Shown piece after piece: positions 29,503 through 39,396 of a stretch of DNA of 64,000 nucleotides (position 1 is its first letter; each line of letters starts with the position of its first letter). The position numbers were made by a program, and so were the translations under genes. Under the pieces are notes generated by a model. It saw only the letters and a program-made list of their open reading frames with translations, was not told the origin of the DNA and searched no databases. This DNA is from Nitzschia sp. pyKryTriq1 (taxonomy: Eukaryota > Bacillariophyta > Bacillariophyceae > Bacillariales > Bacillariaceae). The stretch covers positions 2,962,629 to 3,026,628 of the forward strand of contig OY101119.1 of NCBI GenBank assembly GCA_956465555.1, read 5' to 3'.

Positions 29503-30150
29503 ATGGCGACAAGCAAACTAGCCAAGCTACTGGTGCCTCCATCTAAAATCGCCGCCTCGTTGAACTGGAAAAAGTTCAATGGTGCCGTGCTGAGTCTCGA
29601 CATTCACAAGGATCGGATAGGAATGGCCATTGCGTCTCATCCAACGATGGATGATGGCGCCGAAGCGCTGGAGCCGATCTACTACCATTTCCAAGGCGGG
29701 AAGCTTCCAGAACACACGAAAGACAAACTGGAACAAATTGTACGAAACGAAAAGAATATTTGTGGAGTTGTCGTATCCTGGCCTCTACAAAAAGACACTG
29801 GCCACATGGGCGCTTCCTGTGGACGAACGATGCACGTGGTCGAGCAGCTCTTGGAAGATACCAATGTTTTTGCTCCCAACCGACCGCTGTGCTTTTGGGA
29901 TAGTGAACATACAAAACCATCAGACGAGGACCAATGGGGACGAAACCCGGAGTACAACCGCACATCAAGTAAACACGAGCACCTTGCGTCAGTGGAACAG
30001 TACAACCAGGACGAAAATGTTGCGGCTGTCCAAGTTTGGAGTGACTTCGTTCGCGTACACTTTCCGCAATACCAAAGGATGAATGATGATGATCAGTCAT
30101 CAGAGGAGGACATTTGTGAGGAGTCGGCTTCACCCTCACTCGCCTTCTAG
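29503..30150 (+). CDS. YqgF/RuvX-like RNase H-fold protein, paralogue 2
   Basis: A 215-residue protein from ATG 29503 (ACCATGG). It aligns along its length with paralogue 1: PSKIAASLNWKK, VLSLDIHKDRIGMAIASHP (~29-47), CGVVVSWPLQKDTGHMGASCGRT (~87), LCFWDSE (~131), WGRNPEYNRTSS. All three expected acidic positions of a YqgF/RuvX active site can be suggested (Asp in SLDI, the VVVSWP turn, Asp/Glu in WDSE), so this copy is more likely active. It lacks the long Ser/Thr tail of paralogue 1 and ends in an acidic segment. The N-terminus has a weak amphipathic helix that could be a mitochondrial presequence (inference). Confidence 0.72.
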   Translation: MATSKLAKLLVPPSKIAASLNWKKFNGAVLSLDIHKDRIGMAIASHPTMDDGAEALEPIYYHFQGGKLPEHTKDKLEQIVRNEKNICGVVVSWPLQKDTGHMGASCGRTMHVVEQLLEDTNVFAPNRPLCFWDSEHTKPSDEDQWGRNPEYNRTSSKHEHLASVEQYNQDENVAAVQVWSDFVRVHFPQYQRMNDDDQSSEEDICEESASPSLAF

Positions 30151-31396
30151 AAACTCGACGACGAGGATGCCCATACTACTACTAGAGCTAGCTAGCTGGA
30201 TGAATCATTCGGCACATACAAAATAATAGAGTCATATAGATTACAGAAGCACATCACGAGTATTCCTCATAGACCTCTTCTTTACTTCGATGATAATGCA
30301 CGGGCCTTCTTGGAATCTTGGACGACCTAGTAGTAGAACCCAGAAAGCTGATCCAGCAGAAGTGCTGTACGTACTAGTACTACTGGTGGACTACTAGTGC
30401 TGCTCTAGTACACTCTCTAGCAAAGGCAGTGCTGCTTAAAAGACTTGGGGGGGGGGGGGGGGGGCGCCTGGTAGTACATGATGCAGTAGTAGCGTAGTAG
30501 CTCATGTTTCCGTATAGTACCAGGTACCAGGTACTCATGTTCGAGTACTCGTCACTCCTCGCTCCTACTACTTGAGCCTGTGCGCACCACTGAGTACTGA
30601 GTACAGTACCATTACTCAGTACTCTCTCTACTACCGTAGGGGTGGGGGGGGGAGAGAGTACCTGTTACTGTACCCTACCAGGTACAAGTACTTGTAGCTA
30701 TCTCGTCTGTAGCGTGCATGGGTACTAGTACAAGTAGTTCTACTAGTAGTAGAGACCCCAGAGGTCTGGGGCGGGGCGGCGCCGCCCCCCTGTAGATACC
30801 AACTACAGTAGACCTGGTACCAGCGAGCACTCGTACTGTACCGGTAATGTAGTGGTACGGTAATGGTACAGGGAGGTAGTACCGGTACGTACGCGGCCAC
30901 CGGTAGTAGTAGTTTCACGTGTCCTATCGTCGCTACGCTGTAATATTGCCACATCTCACTCGCGATTTGGTGCGACTCCACCTCCTCGCCCTCGGTTCTG
31001 CCTGCCTGCCTGCATGCATGCTACCGGTACAGTACCTGGTAGCATGATGTGAGCAATTCGTACTGCGCACCTACGGTAGTAGTAATACCGAGCGGTAGTT
31101 TCTCTGCTCTCTTCGATATTTTATGGTACGGTAGAGGAAAGGTTTCTACGAGTCATCATTTTGTCATCTGTAGTAACATGAAGTCTCTACTACTGTAGTT
31201 TTCAATCGTACATGGTAGTTTGATGGTTGTTATAGTAGTTGTGGATGGTATTGGTACATCTGGGTGAAAATGTTCGTGGGTTGGTAAAAGTAGTACAGTA
31301 GCCAAGCCGAACGGGCACAGAATCTTCTTGTTTTTGTTTCGTAGTAGTAGTGTCAGCCAAGAATGTGGAGGACGAGAGAGCTCACACTACAGATTG
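30151..31396. other. intergenic, densest palindromic/repeat region
   Basis: Between two converging genes. Holds an 18-base G run (30447-30464), a second G-rich tract (30638-30653), the palindrome GGGGCGGCGCCGCCCC (30773-30788), and frequent GTACTAC, TACCGGTAC and CTAGTAG words. No coding frame supported. Confidence 0.55.
30447..30464 (+). repeat. G18 homopolymer
   Basis: Eighteen consecutive G. It could form a G-quadruplex, and its length is likely variable between alleles or reads. Confidence 0.9.
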
Positions 31397-32734
31397 TTAT
31401 ATCGCAATAGCGGGCGCGCGGTAGCTGGTAGAACTGCTGTTTCCGCCGGAAATCGAGGAGCCCACAATCCCTGATTTACCTTGTTGCTTTCGCTTGATAT
31501 CGCGACAGAGATCTCGATTGCCAGCCGCAAAGCATGGGTGCGAAATGACGCCACGGTCGACACCGCGAGCGACTCGGGTAAAGCAATAAAGATTCAATTG
31601 ACGTCTGAAGGACTCGTACTTGCTTTGATCAAAGTAAATGGGGAGCACTCGAGCGACGAACTCCTTGTTGTTGTGGACTTTGAAAGCCTTTCCTCCCTTG
31701 ACCCAAGAGACAATGTGGTTGTAGTTGTCCCGCTCGGCACTTTCCAGCATCAGGTGGAGCTTGAAGGGGAAGCTGTGTTCCTTCTCCAATTCATCTTCAC
31801 TGTCGCATTCCGAGTTGCTTTCCACCTGTTCCTCCGATTCTTCCTCGACCGGCTCATCCTCTTGGTCCATCGCAAAGGGGTGACGGTGCGATGTGCGGGG
31901 TTGGTGGTAAGGGTGTTGTCGTGGGTGGGAGGAATCATGGTTGAGCATGTCTACAAAGCCATCGAGGTCTTCGGCGTCAAACTTGAGGTCCAAGTCTTGA
32001 GTATTGATACGAAAGTGACCGGCAACGGCACGATCCAACGAAGCATTGCGGGCGTGTTGAACGGGGCGCTTGTTGCCCTGGGGATGGAAAAAGTCATAGA
32101 AAGCACTAATCTCCTCTTCCTCACCATGTGGACGACGTTGCGGACCCTCGCGGTGGTGACGTTGCGGACCCTCGCGGTAGTGATGGTGGCGGTGATGGGC
32201 CATGGACGGAGGCATGATAACTTTTTCGCCCTGAAAGACAAGAGTGAGAGGATCATGCTGATTGATGGTAAGATCCTTCCGGTCAGCAGGGTTGCCCAGG
32301 TCTTTGGAAGTTCGGCGCGCAATGCGGTTGCAGAGTTCGGGCTGTCCTCGTACAAAGAATTTGTGGACGTAGCCTCCCTTGTTGGGGCCGTGGTGGACCT
32401 GGAAACGGGAGAAGGGCAAAGTAGTTGTGAGGGGGGTGCCACGCAAAACGCGAACTGTTCATTCTTCTTGAGCAGAAAAGATTTTGCTTACCTTCTTCCA
32501 GCCGTAAATGTTCAATTGTCGTTGAAAGGACTTGAATTTGGTCTGGGCAAAGTAGCCTTGCATGACCTGGTTGGCAAAGACTTCGGGTTGGTGAACCTTG
32601 AACGACTTTCCACCTGCCTGCCAGTCAATGACATGGTCGAATCCGCGGCTTTCGGCGTCCTCCAGCATCGAATAGAGCTTGCAGGGGAACGACAAAGCGC
32701 TGATGTTGTTGTCAGGTTTGCGAGGGAACATCAT
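31397..32734 (-). CDS. HSF-like transcription factor with two DNA-binding domains
   Basis: Exons 32734..32492 and 32398..31397, with a 93-base intron (donor GTAAGC, acceptor TTTCCAG, phase 0) inside the first domain, give 414 residues. Domain 1 (~13-105): LSFPCKLYSMLEDAE, FKVHQPEVFANQVM, KFKSFQRQLNIYGWKK|VHHGPNKGGYVHKFFVRG. Domain 2 (~289-387): HSFPFKLHLMLESAE, FKVHNNKEFVARVL, KYESFRRQLNLYCFTRV, ISHPCFAAGNRDLCRDIKRK. The SF-RQLN recognition helix is complete in both. Between them lie His/Arg repeats (REGPQRHHREGPQRRPHG), a hydrophobic FDAEDLDGFVDML patch and an acidic run. HSF proteins act in the nucleus on nGAAn sites, usually with one domain plus a coiled coil; no trimer coil is visible here. 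A long open frame on the other strand is a shadow. Confidence 0.82.
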
Positions 32735-34423
32735 ATTGCTTGGATGGGCTTTGGCAGCGATGATGTGGGGTCGTGTGAAATCCGTAATTTTAGATTGTGT
32801 GCAAAGACGAACCCTGTGCCGAAATTGTGAGAGAGATGGAGAGCGGCTTTCCTTTTGTGTACCACTTTACTCGGTTATTACGTGGTTTGTGGTTGATTTT
32901 CAGTCAAAATCGGTCGGAGTGGAACCGAGCCATTTGTGTGGATTTAGTACCAGTGCCTACGCTGGTCCGAAGTTGTTGGCTTAAGGCGAAAACTGGAAGA
33001 AGGGAAGAATGACACAGCGATACGCCCGTAGTCAAAAAATATTTTCGCGATGGCCCCGTAATAAGCGTTTACCGTGGCAAACGGCCGTAGTGGAGGCCGG
33101 ATTTATCTTCTCATCCAGTAGGTGTACGCAAGTGGAAGCGTTACAAGTGGCTGCGAAGAGAAAGAACTTGAGTACCGGATCTGTTCTGCCGCGATACTGC
33201 AGCGGCATGATTTAAGGAACGTCCATTTAAGTAAAATTTCGAACCGCTGCTACTCCGACCTTCTTCGTTCCCCACACTGACATGAAACCCACACGTCATT
33301 TTGCTCTGTGAGTGTGTTTGTCTTTGCTTTGGGCAGTATAGTAGGTGGTCTCCTTCGCATACCAGTGTCCACACGTGATTGTATTGGCGTTATTAATGAC
33401 GAAAAGTGCATGATTGTGGTGGCGTCAACATCGAACGCTTTCGTAGACGTTCTTTCGTGGTAGTCACGAATAATGGCTTTGCCACTCCGAGCGTTTCGAT
33501 GTTTATTTAGAGATTTTGCAGAAGTATCGTGCTAGCTCCCTGCCTGGCGGCTGCTACCAGTACTACTTGTGCTCGTACCGGCGGTATGGAAAAGGAATTT
33601 CGTTCTACCGGCGCTTTGACTTTAATGTGGCCGGCAGAGACCTGGTACCTGGTACACAATTCTACGAGGTCCTACGTAAAAGAACACTTGACTAGTCCTC
33701 AAGACCTTCATAACGACCGGTTCTTCAGATAGAATGGCCATAATTATTATTCTTCAAGCAAGATCCGAAAGAATTAATGGTCGCGATGGGCGCGAAATGT
33801 ACCAGTACTACCGGTACAAGCAAGTACCGGTACTGTACCGGTATGTATTCGCCGCCGTCTCCAGCTTCCAACTGGCCGTCAACCCGGTCCGTCCATCGCC
33901 ATAAAAAGCCGCGCAAAGTAGCAAACAGGAAATTGGCGAACGCACACTAGCAAACAGGAAATTGGAGAAGCCCAAGCGAGGCAGCAATCATGAAGTCCTT
34001 ATCATTGGATGTTTCGTCCCCCTCTCTGAACATGCGTATTCGGAGTCTTTTTGCGGAGAAACACAAGAAGGATTCTGATGATTCGTGATTCAAATGATTG
34101 TCTCCAGTCTCCGTACTCTCCATCCAACCAGAGGTTGCTAAATTATTTGGTCCTGCCAAAAAGGAAGCTGGGGAACAGCACACGATGTCGAAAGAAGACG
34201 CAAAACCATCATCCGCACTCCGCACTACCACCACGACACACCGACCGTCGTCGTCTCGTCGAGTCTCTCGTCACATACCGTTCTCATTCATTTTACATTT
34301 GTAATTGCCGGAGTACTCGCACAATACTGGCAAGAAACCAACACAACCAGATACACACAAGCAGACGGTCAGTACCAGTACTGTTCATACCGGTATAGTA
34401 TAGCATCAAGAAGCAAAGCTACC
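32735..34423. other. intergenic, divergent promoter region
   Basis: Between the HSF-like gene and the ATP-grasp gene. A pair of direct repeats TAGCAAACAGGAAATTGG occurs at about 33918 and 33948. A small ORF at 33990-34304 is listed separately. The rest holds GTACCGGTAC words near 33810-33845 and nothing recognisable. Confidence 0.5.
33990..34304 (+). pseudogene. short frame interrupted by stops; broken small gene or upstream ORF
   Basis: ATG 33990 opens a 32-residue frame (MKSLSLDVSSPSLNMRIRSL, then FAEKHKKDSDDS) ending at TGA 34086-34088. A second TGA lies at 34095-34097, after which the same frame stays open to 34304 with a protein-like start (IQPEVAKLFGPAKKEAGEQ). It sits 120 bases before the ATP-grasp ATG. 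It could be a decayed small gene or simply uORF-containing leader. The domain is not recognised. Confidence 0.2.
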
Positions 34424-35917
34424 ATGACTCCAGCAGTGCCCCAAGACGGAGCTAACAGCGGTGCCGATACCCCGAAGAAACACCACCGCACCTCGTCATC
34501 TCTCAGTGACTTTTCCATCTTTGAAATTCAAGAGCATGATGTCGTCGAACAAGACGCAGTAGAGGGCAATGTGCTGCCCATCGCCTCGCTTGTCGTCATG
34601 GCAGAGCCCGACAAGTTGAAGGATCAACTCAACGAATCTTTCGAAGAATTCGACTTTGAAGATGATGGCACTTTCAAGTGCACCAACTGGGCTGGCAAGC
34701 GGTTCTACTCGGACTATATCAAGGCCGGAATCGAATACAAACAAAAGAAGGACCCAAACTACCTCCCGGGGGCTGACGTAGTCATGCTCTTTGAGAGTCC
34801 TTCTTCCAGCTCGACGGACTCGTCCTTTCACAATGCCAAAAAATTCCGTTTCCACGACTGGCCCCCACCCAAGTCGAGCAAGAGCAAGGGAATTCTAGGT
34901 CCCAACCGCTACGCCAGTATGAATGGAGCCTCATATCCTGTGTTTTTGCGTGACGGAGCTCCACCCGAGGGTCTCATGGAACACTGGGCGTCCGTGCTGC
35001 CAGGCTTTGTAACTCCCTCGTTTGTCAACAAAATTGACACCAACGAGCACACGGTCTACGCATACTTGCCCGTAGAGGTTTTGAAACATCACGTCAATGA
35101 CCCCGATACGCACTTTCACTTGGCCGGAAAGGATGCGATCCATCTTATGACTCAAAAGACGACCAAATTGTTGCCTGACACACGTACCAAGCGTCCCTGC
35201 GTCGTCAAGACCACCCACAGTATGGGATCGAAGGGAATCTTTATCATTAACGATGATGACGATGAGGATGAATTTCAGCAGTTTTTGATTGATTCTGGAA
35301 ATCCAACCTACGTCGTGGTAGACTTTGTGGATATTGCTCGTAATGTGGCATGTCACTTTTTCATGCATCCCAATGGAAGTATTGTCTGGTTCGGATCCAA
35401 CGAAAACCACCGCGAAGCGGACGGTAAATTCAGCACTGACTCGTACCTCATGATGGAACATCAAGAATCTCTCAAGGAAATGCAACTTCCGTTTGTGGAA
35501 GAGGTGGTGCGATACTGCCGTGGTATGAACTTTTGGGGATTCTGCGGTGTCGACGTCTTGTTTGACTCGTCGGGTTCCGGATACTTGGTCGATATTAATC
35601 CCCGTGTGACGGGAAGTTGTCCGGCCTTGATGACCTTGAACAAACTCAAGATGGAATATGGATTTGAAGTCGGTATTTTCCGTCGATCGGGGGATATCAA
35701 TTATTTCGGAACCTGCAACCAACTGATGGAGGAAGTCAAAAAATACAACGACGAGCACAAGGGAGAATCTTGCATTGTCATTCACAGTATGTTTGAATCC
35801 GAAAAGGAGGGTGTAAAGACGGGTATCACCCGTATCAACATTGGTGTCTACGGAAAGAACCTGTATGAATGCAAGACGGTTCTCAACACCTTTGCTCAAC
35901 CAAGCACCACTGAGTAA
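34424..35917 (+). CDS. ATP-grasp family ligase, single domain
   Basis: A 497-residue single-exon protein from ATG 34424 (ACCATGA). After a disordered, acidic N-terminus (~1-85), the protein has an ATP-grasp fold: RPCVVKTTHSMGSKGIFII (~260, the ATP-binding lysine and glycine loop), DFVDIARNVACHFF (~305), a metal-site region FWGFCGVDVLFD (~370) and DINPRVTGSCP (~390, the Asn/Arg of the Mg-ATP site). It lacks any obvious biotin or amino-acid domain, so it resembles stand-alone carboxylate-amine ligases; the substrate is unknown. The protein has no signal peptide, so it is likely cytosolic. The 3' UTR begins with a GATGAC microsatellite (about 35931-35963). Its other-strand open frame is a shadow. 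Confidence 0.78.
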   Translation: MTPAVPQDGANSGADTPKKHHRTSSSLSDFSIFEIQEHDVVEQDAVEGNVLPIASLVVMAEPDKLKDQLNESFEEFDFEDDGTFKCTNWAGKRFYSDYIKAGIEYKQKKDPNYLPGADVVMLFESPSSSSTDSSFHNAKKFRFHDWPPPKSSKSKGILGPNRYASMNGASYPVFLRDGAPPEGLMEHWASVLPGFVTPSFVNKIDTNEHTVYAYLPVEVLKHHVNDPDTHFHLAGKDAIHLMTQKTTKLLPDTRTKRPCVVKTTHSMGSKGIFIINDDDDEDEFQQFLIDSGNPTYVVVDFVDIARNVACHFFMHPNGSIVWFGSNENHREADGKFSTDSYLMMEHQESLKEMQLPFVEEVVRYCRGMNFWGFCGVDVLFDSSGSGYLVDINPRVTGSCPALMTLNKLKMEYGFEVGIFRRSGDINYFGTCNQLMEEVKKYNDEHKGESCIVIHSMFESEKEGVKTGITRINIGVYGKNLYECKTVLNTFAQPSTTE

Positions 35918-37041
35918 GAAGAAAAAGAAAGATGATGATGATGATGACGATGACGATGACGATTGATACCGAGAACAGGATGAAAGATACGACGAATGCT
36001 CCCGACAAAATGCCTTCTTGTGTATGTGTTGTGTGTGTCTTAGGGTGTGAATTGGGCGGTTGCCTCGTACGCCACTAATACTGTACATGTTCTACATTAT
36101 ATTAAAAAAACTCTACAGATAGTCTACTCTTACGCACCAGTACGTAGCTCATTAGATGCATGCCGCGCCATTCGATCGTATTGCATTGTTGTTGAGGAGT
36201 TCCATGGGCGTTTTCAGCTTAGCGCGATAAATCGGATCGTGCAATAACCCTGGAACACTCTACTTTAGTCTCCTCGAGCAGGACTTTACTCGAGGTTCTT
36301 TGCTCTACTAGCTTGCTCTCTGGTAGACTCACTCTACTCTACTCTACTCTTCTAGAGTAGAGAGATTGAAGGGATAGTACCCGCATTTGCACATCACCAC
36401 CTATTGAGGATACGAGTACTACCTGGTACGAGTATGCGTCCCAGCTCTAGCTAGTACTACTAGTACAGTAGTACTGCCCTGTGAATGATGCCCTTTTACC
36501 GCATTCGTAGTTCAGTACTACTAGCTATTAGGTACGAGTACTACCTCTCCCACGTACTCTTGACGAGAGACGGGTGAAAAACCTTCGAGGAAAGACATGA
36601 ATCATCATCATCAATTGCAGATTGTTCTCTCTCCGTATATAACTGGACGGGGGGGGGCTATGCAGCAAAGTAGTGTCAATCGCCGTCGACACCACACTAG
36701 TAAATATGAATACACTATAGTAGCTACTACCAGTAGACTAGGTAAAAATGGAACAAGAAGAAGGCATACTCCCCCAACAAGTACAATACTAAAAGTACCA
36801 GTACGATGAAATCAGCGATCGGTAGACAAGATTGAGCATTATTAATTAAAACAAAATCCAATCCACCGGCGACGACATGTATGTATGTACTTTACTCGTA
36901 GAAAGAGAAAGACCCATCCGGCGACCGATCAATACCACAGTGTATCGATTCAATTCCACCGTTGATAGTCCATTCATTCATTTATTCTTTGTCCATCAAT
37001 GATTCATCGATCCAACAATAGTTATGATCCCAAGTAGTAGT
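35918..37041. other. intergenic, convergent 3' ends
   Basis: Contains the ATP-grasp 3' UTR with the GATGAC run (35931-35963), a CTCTACT/AGTAGAG inverted repeat near 36330-36362 and many AGTACT/CTAGTA words (36410-36545). A G7 tract at about 36649. No gene supported. Confidence 0.5.
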
Positions 37042-37877
37042 TTATTCATCATCATCGTCATCCTACACGTACAGTGGTAACAACAAAAAGTGAATTGAGT
37101 ACATAGCGGATCCATCACGACATGCAACTAGTACAGATGTCCAAGTACAGATGTCCAAGTACAGATGTCAAGTCAAGTCAAGTGCTGCCTTCCAGCAGCA
37201 TTGCAAGACACTTACATCATCGTCTTCGTCCTCCTGGAAGATGTCAAAGGAACAATGAATCGAACGCACACAAGTTCATTAGCACGTGAACACAATCATC
37301 AATAGATATTCGATACTCGAATACCATACCCCAATGATACCAACCACAACAATCTACTTACATCGTCGTCTTCTCCAGGAATTGTCGATATTTCAGCAAA
37401 GTAGTCCCACTTTTCTTGGGGCGAAAGTTTGGCAAAGTTCACCTTTGGCTTTTTGGGTTTCTCCTCCTCTTCTTCCTCCTCCTCGTCGTCGTCATCATCA
37501 TCACCTCCCGAAGCCGCCACAGCCTTGTTGACCGCCTCTTCAATATCCTGGGCCGTCACTTCCTCTTCCTCTTCCTCCTCCTCCTCCTCATCGTCTTCCT
37601 CTTCTTTCATTGTCTTTCCGGTCGCCTCCTTGAGCAATTCCTTGGCTGCCAAACGTGCCTCACGCTCCGCTTCGACACGCTTGACGACGACATCGGGATC
37701 ATAATACAAGCCGACCGACATTTTAATGTCATCCGACAAGGCGCCCCAAATGAACCATGTAGCGCCCACCAAACCGGGGAAGGCCCAATAGGCGGCTTCC
37801 GGGATACGCTGACCACGGGCGGCTGCCGATGTCAAGTATTTGCTGGTAGTAGCAAAGATGCGGCTGTAAACAGACAT
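37042..37877 (-). CDS. one-pass membrane protein with acidic tail built from micro-exons
   Basis: Three exons are inferred: 37877..37362, an 18-base exon 37233..37216 and 37062..37042. Introns are 128 and 153 bases with GTAAGT donors and CTTCCAG / CGTGTAG acceptors; all joins are in phase 0. The product has 184 residues: a basic N-terminus (SRIFATTSKYLTSAAARGQR) that resembles a mitochondrial presequence, one membrane segment (AYWAFPGLVGATWFIWGAL, ~29-47), a helical region (VVVKRVEAEREARLAAKELLKEA), Glu- and Asp-rich runs, the segment VNFAKLSPQEKWDYFAEI, then an all-acidic tail encoded by EDEDDD (exon 2) and DDDDDE-stop (exon 3). Retention of intron 1 would give 20 unrelated residues. Likely a supernumerary inner-membrane subunit (inference); family not recognised. 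Confidence 0.62.
37131..37168. repeat. 14-base tandem repeat in an intron
   Basis: About 2.7 units of GTACAGATGTCCAA, followed by AAGTC repeats, inside the second intron of the acidic-tail gene. Confidence 0.85.
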
Positions 37878-38452
37878 TATTACAGATTGGATTGGATTGG
37901 ATTGGATTGATTGGATTGAAAGAAAAAAGTAGTTGAAGACTCTCTAGACTACCTAGTACAATAGCAATAGGGTTCGATGCAGCAGTAGCATCAACAAAAG
38001 CCTTCGCTCGCACGTACCGGTACTCGCGTCATCCACCGCCATTGTCGCTGCGGCTGCCGTTGTTGAAGTCGTTGTTGTTGTTGGTGTTTCCGTGCGGCGG
38101 CCTTCGCCCTCGCTAGTACTGAAATCACGTAGTTTCTACTCACGGTCAGTGCGACGACCCATCGCTGGGATGCGAACTGTGCATTAGCTGCGCGGCAACA
38201 CAACCCAACGACGGCAAGCGAGCCGAGCCTTTGGGGGAATGCAATGCAGATAATGGAATTGAATTTTGGGTCATTTGGGTCGAATTCGATGGATTTTACT
38301 GGTTGAGTTGCAGCACTCTCATCATCATCTTCTGAACTCGAAGAAGAGATCACGAACAACAACAACAAAAACACCATCAAGTACTGTATACCGGTAGTGT
38401 TCTAGTTGTTACCACCACCCCGTACAACAACAGTAAAGTACAATAGACAACT
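37878..38452. other. intergenic, divergent promoter region
   Basis: Between the acidic-tail gene and the CCDC43-like gene. An ATTGG pentanucleotide run lies at 37885-37918, directly upstream of the minus-strand ATG (5' UTR). A GTTGTTGTTGTTG-like stretch occurs near 38070. No gene supported. Confidence 0.5.
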
Positions 38453-39166
38453 ATGCAGGAAGCTCGTGAAGAAAACCCGAATTTGGTAGCCTTTTTAGAA
38501 GAACGATTGCCGCAACTCGGTTTGGACGGAGAAACGTACGGTGGATACGTGTTGGGGACATCGGACAATGACGAATTGGCAGAAATTATTGAATTGCTGA
38601 AGGCCTCCTCTTCTGGTGGTGGTGATGATAATGACGATGGTAATGCTGATGGTGATGATCAAGACTTAGCTAGTGATGATGCCGTGTGGGAACAACTCAT
38701 GGCCGATATTCAAACCAAATTGCAACTCGATCAAGACTTTCGAGACCAAAAAGCAGCGGAACATCGACAACACAACAAAGCATTGTTGGAAGAACAACTT
38801 GCACAAGCCAAACTAGAACAAGAACAGGGAAAACAGCAACAGCAACCTGCAAAGAGTGGTGGTGGTAGTAACAATAGTGCCGTCGATGAAGCCACCAAAC
38901 AAGCCTTGTTGAGTCGATTTGCTTATGAAAATGACAATGAGGACGAGCAAGGAGGTGGCGGCGGCGGCGGCGGTGACGATGAGGCGCCCTTGACGAATAA
39001 ACAGTTGGCCGCCCAAGCCAATCTCGACAAGGCACGAGAACTGAAAGCTCAAAAGGGGACTACGAAACGAGAAGAGCAACAAAAAACCAAAGAACAGCGA
39101 AATTCCAAACAACAACTCAAGGAAGAACGACGGAAAAAGACAGTCAAGGGAGAACGAAAGCGATAG
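38453..39166 (+). CDS. CCDC43-like coiled-coil protein
   Basis: A 237-residue single-exon protein from ATG 38453. Its layout matches animal CCDC43: an N-terminal folded part (LVAFLEERLPQLGLDGETYGGYVLG, ~11-35), acidic Gly/Asp linker, Gln/Lys coiled coil (~95-130), LLSRFAYENDNED (~160, compare LLAQYADVTDEED in the animal protein), and a highly charged tail ending KGERKR. The glycine run near 175 and other low-complexity parts are insertions. CCDC43 function is poorly known even in animals. The start agrees with the conserved position of the folded domain. Confidence 0.65.
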   Translation: MQEAREENPNLVAFLEERLPQLGLDGETYGGYVLGTSDNDELAEIIELLKASSSGGGDDNDDGNADGDDQDLASDDAVWEQLMADIQTKLQLDQDFRDQKAAEHRQHNKALLEEQLAQAKLEQEQGKQQQQPAKSGGGSNNSAVDEATKQALLSRFAYENDNEDEQGGGGGGGGDDEAPLTNKQLAAQANLDKARELKAQKGTTKREEQQKTKEQRNSKQQLKEERRKKTVKGERKR

Positions 39167-39396
39167 TTTGAATTGAATCTACCGTACTCGCGTACAAGCT
39201 AATCTCTACTACTAGTAGTAGGGCTTGGTTGTTGCTTGTTACGTACCGTACAGCAGTAACTGTCATTTCTTGACGTATGTACGTACGTCCTCGTATTGAC
39301 TAATAGCTGTCTGTATTTCTTCATCCATGAAAATCCTCCTCGCGGACTCACTGACTGTCGGTGTTTCTGTACTTTAAAAAGGAAGGAATTGATGTT

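Noticed and set aside
30447-30464. Assembly gap or vector junction at the G18 tract
   Set aside because: Flanking sequence has the same word composition on both sides, so a real homopolymer is the simpler reading, though its length is uncertain.
31481-32830. 449-codon plus-strand frame over the HSF-like gene
   Set aside because: Antisense shadow. The minus strand has two recognisable HSF domains and a splice join, whereas this frame shows no domain and crosses the intron and promoter.
34931-36088. 385-codon minus-strand frame over the ATP-grasp gene
   Set aside because: Antisense shadow including a serine run that is the complement of the 3' UTR GATGAC microsatellite.
37960-37990. tRNA B-box-like GGTTCGATGC
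   Set aside because: No matching A-box, acceptor stem or cloverleaf could be drawn around it.
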